DNA of 64,000 bases. Source: AP-15 sp963787425 (lineage in GTDB: Bacteria > Pseudomonadota > Alphaproteobacteria > ATCC43930 > CGMCC-115725). Where the stretch lies: the NCBI GenBank assembly GCA_963787425.1, contig CAWBCV010000001.1:1240001-1304000 (forward strand), read 5' to 3'. Each line of letters begins with the position of its first letter. The stretch's first letter is position 1. A program made the translations under genes and the position numbers. The notes under the pieces were generated by a model, which saw only the letters and a list, made by a program, of their open reading frames with translations, had not been told where the DNA came from and did no database searches. Shown piece after piece: positions 62,643-64,000 of the stretch.

Positions 62643-63470
62643 CTACCACTTGTAGACTTTCTGCAACGTTCCTCCCATGAGCGCTGCCTTGTCGTTCTCG
62701 GACAGGCGATTGGTGTCGCGGAACGGCGTGACGCCCTGCTCATAGGTCAGCATGCCGATCGTCCGCGTCCAGTCGGTGCCCCACATGCAACGATCCAGCC
62801 CGAACGCATCGATGACCCGCAGTACCGGCTCCCAGATATCATCGTATGGGAACGGTTGGTGCGACATCGTGCAGGCACCGCTGATCTTCACCCTTACGTT
62901 CTCGTATTGAGCCAAGGCGAGCAGGTTGGGAAGATCGGCCCAAACGTCGGCGGGGACCGGCGGGCGAGCAGGCTGCAGCAGGCCGAGATGGTCGATAACG
63001 ATGACCGTATCGCGGTGTCGCTGGATGTGCGGCAGCCCTTTGTCCAGGATGCCCCAGCAAAGCAAATTGACAGGCAAACCATGTTTGGCGGCGGCAGCGA
63101 AAGCGCGGTTTAAACCGGGATGGTCCGCGTCCATCGGCAGGCCGTCGCGCATTCGTATGCGAATGCCGCGCGCGCCTGGCGTCGCCGCCCATTTCGCCAC
63201 CACATCGTCAATCGCTGGATTGGTCGCGTCGACCGGCGTCACAACCCGAAACTTATCCGGATAGGTGTTGTAAACTTCGAGCGCGTAGCTCGGATCGTAT
63301 TCATAGGCGCTGAACGACGAGACCATGATCGCACCGTCGACGCCGACACTGTTCATCGCAGAGACCATCTCTTCGCCTGTGGCGGAGTCGAGTCCGTGCG
63401 AGGGACTGGCCCACGGCCGGCCGGGATGATTTCGATCGAAGGGATGAACCTGAACGTCGATGACTGGCAT
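62643..63470 (-). CDS. Amidohydrolase-family hydrolase
   Basis: 275 aa. TIM-barrel amidohydrolase_2: N-terminal MPVIDVQVHPFDRNHPGRPW with the metal VQVH pair, RGIRIRMRDGLPMDADHPGL, VNLLCWGILDKGLPHIQRHR, VIDHLGLLQPARPP with the His, and CMWGTDWTRTIG with the catalytic Asp. First gene of the three-gene operon with the aldolase and VOC protein; probably lactone or decarboxylase chemistry feeding the aldolase. Confidence 0.87.
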   Translation of the reverse strand: MPVIDVQVHPFDRNHPGRPWASPSHGLDSATGEEMVSAMNSVGVDGAIMVSSFSAYEYDPSYALEVYNTYPDKFRVVTPVDATNPAIDDVVAKWAATPGARGIRIRMRDGLPMDADHPGLNRAFAAAAKHGLPVNLLCWGILDKGLPHIQRHRDTVIVIDHLGLLQPARPPVPADVWADLPNLLALAQYENVRVKISGACTMSHQPFPYDDIWEPVLRVIDAFGLDRCMWGTDWTRTIGMLTYEQGVTPFRDTNRLSENDKAALMGGTLQKVYKW

Positions 63471-63648
63471 GGGCGTCCTCCTGCTTGTTCGACCAATTGT
63501 CCGCCATCGTGACCGGTTTGCACAGAGTGATGAGCGCGGTGACGGGTGGAGCGCGGATGAAGGACATCTAGTCAGAGCGCGAGAACATCGAGGTTCGAAC
63601 GCTGGCTTTCTCCTTGGCCATCACCTTGGCTCGCGACGCCCGAGACGG

Positions 63649-63710
63649 TCAGACGGTTCGGCAGCCGCCGTCCGCCATGATGATGTGGCCGGTGACGTCT
63701 CTTTTGGCAG
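63649..63710 (-). pseudogene. SDR oxidoreductase, extreme C-terminal remnant
   Basis: RDVTGHIIMADGGCRTV before a stop matches the last strand and turn of SDR enzymes (VTGQxxxVDGG). Only about 20 codons are convincing. Confidence 0.45.
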
Positions 63711-63890
63711 ACCTCTGGCACCCAAAGCGCGCCAACGAACGATAGCTTCCCACGAATACCGTCGGACGCCCGTGCCCGGCTCGATGACGGCTCTGGAGCA
63801 TTTCTCCCCGTCGCGGTTGCCTGCAACGAGCGACCGGTTAGGGTCGCGAGCCGCCCTCTGAACCGGGTCCCAAGCGTAAGATTTTCACCA

Positions 63891-64000
63891 CTATGTGCCG
63901 CGAAACACGACAAGGGCGTCCACCGCCTTCACGCCCTGGCCTGACGGCAGCACCATGAGCGGATTGATGTCCAGCTCTGCCAAGTGTCCTTCAAGGTGCA
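63891..64000 (-). CDS. Acyl-CoA synthetase (NDP-forming), 3' end at window edge
   Basis: Stop at 63891; the readable 36 codons (HLEGHLAELDINPLMVLPSG and QGVKAVDALVVFRGT) are nearly the same as the fragment at 61076-61325. The gene runs off the right edge, so it may be the intact parent copy. Confidence 0.7.
   Translation of the reverse strand, partial: HLEGHLAELDINPLMVLPSGQGVKAVDALVVFRGT

Noticed and set aside
1..64000. tRNA, rRNA and riboswitch genes
   Set aside because: No T-loop/anticodon arrangement, rRNA core or known riboswitch core was recognised by eye; a covariance-model scan would be decisive.

Overview
The window reads like a GC-rich (clearly above 60% by eye) alphaproteobacterial chromosome, most like Rhizobiales or Rhodospirillales soil bacteria. 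The markers are class III cyclase/TolB/TPR proteins, a molybdopterin CO-dehydrogenase-like subunit, many amidohydrolase, SDR, LLM and thiolase catabolic genes, and phage/plasmid-type DUF932 genes. The organism cannot be named from the sequence alone. No rRNA, tRNA or CRISPR array was recognised.

Layout. 1-16 kb: catabolic genes (amidohydrolase, epoxide-hydrolase-like protein, sugar mutarotase, FAD oxidoreductase pseudogene, large alpha/beta hydrolase behind two coupled cyclases, GFA protein, LLM monooxygenase with an alpha/beta hydrolase) plus small IS remnants. 16.5-23.2 kb: a YaiI-like gene and a decayed RecD2 helicase, then a methanethiol-oxidase-like gene with a membrane-protein partner. 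That partner is cut cleanly by a 1.6-kb element encoding an unfamiliar 501-aa protein. 23.6-29.6 kb: a one-directional phage/plasmid-like array of small genes separated by stem-loops with a shared GCAG(C/A)AG loop, ending in a U-tract terminator of the same design. 29.7-42.8 kb: SDR, peptide-type solute-binding protein, DUF1254 protein, MscS channel, ureidoglycolate-lyase-like gene, molybdopterin dehydrogenase, and two secreted proteins. 43-48 kb: serine recombinase, a ruined phage-type DNA polymerase and an IS1380-type transposon. 49.2-52.9 kb: an operon of a ThDP enzyme, a DUF35 OB-fold protein and a thiolase. 53-61 kb: three extra copies of the thiolase 3' end mixed with two broken toxin-antitoxin pairs, orphan genes and short dispersed repeats. 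61-64 kb: an amidohydrolase/HpaI-aldolase/VOC operon bracketed by two directly repeated copies of an acyl-CoA synthetase 3' end.

How it fits together. The intact operons point to catabolism of organic acids or xenobiotics through CoA thioesters and TIM-barrel hydrolases, plus oxidation of sulfur volatiles. Around them is much genetic debris: 3'-end gene fragments, N-terminal stubs and many frameshifts. Some frameshifts could be assembly indels. The truncations, the in-frame stops in recD2 and in an antitoxin, and the exact insertion at 21,160 cannot be explained that way.

The strongest candidates for something undescribed are the 501-aa-protein element (21,160-22,771, flanked by CTAA on both sides, removal restores a 214-codon gene) and the intercistronic hairpin family of the 23.6-29.6 kb array.
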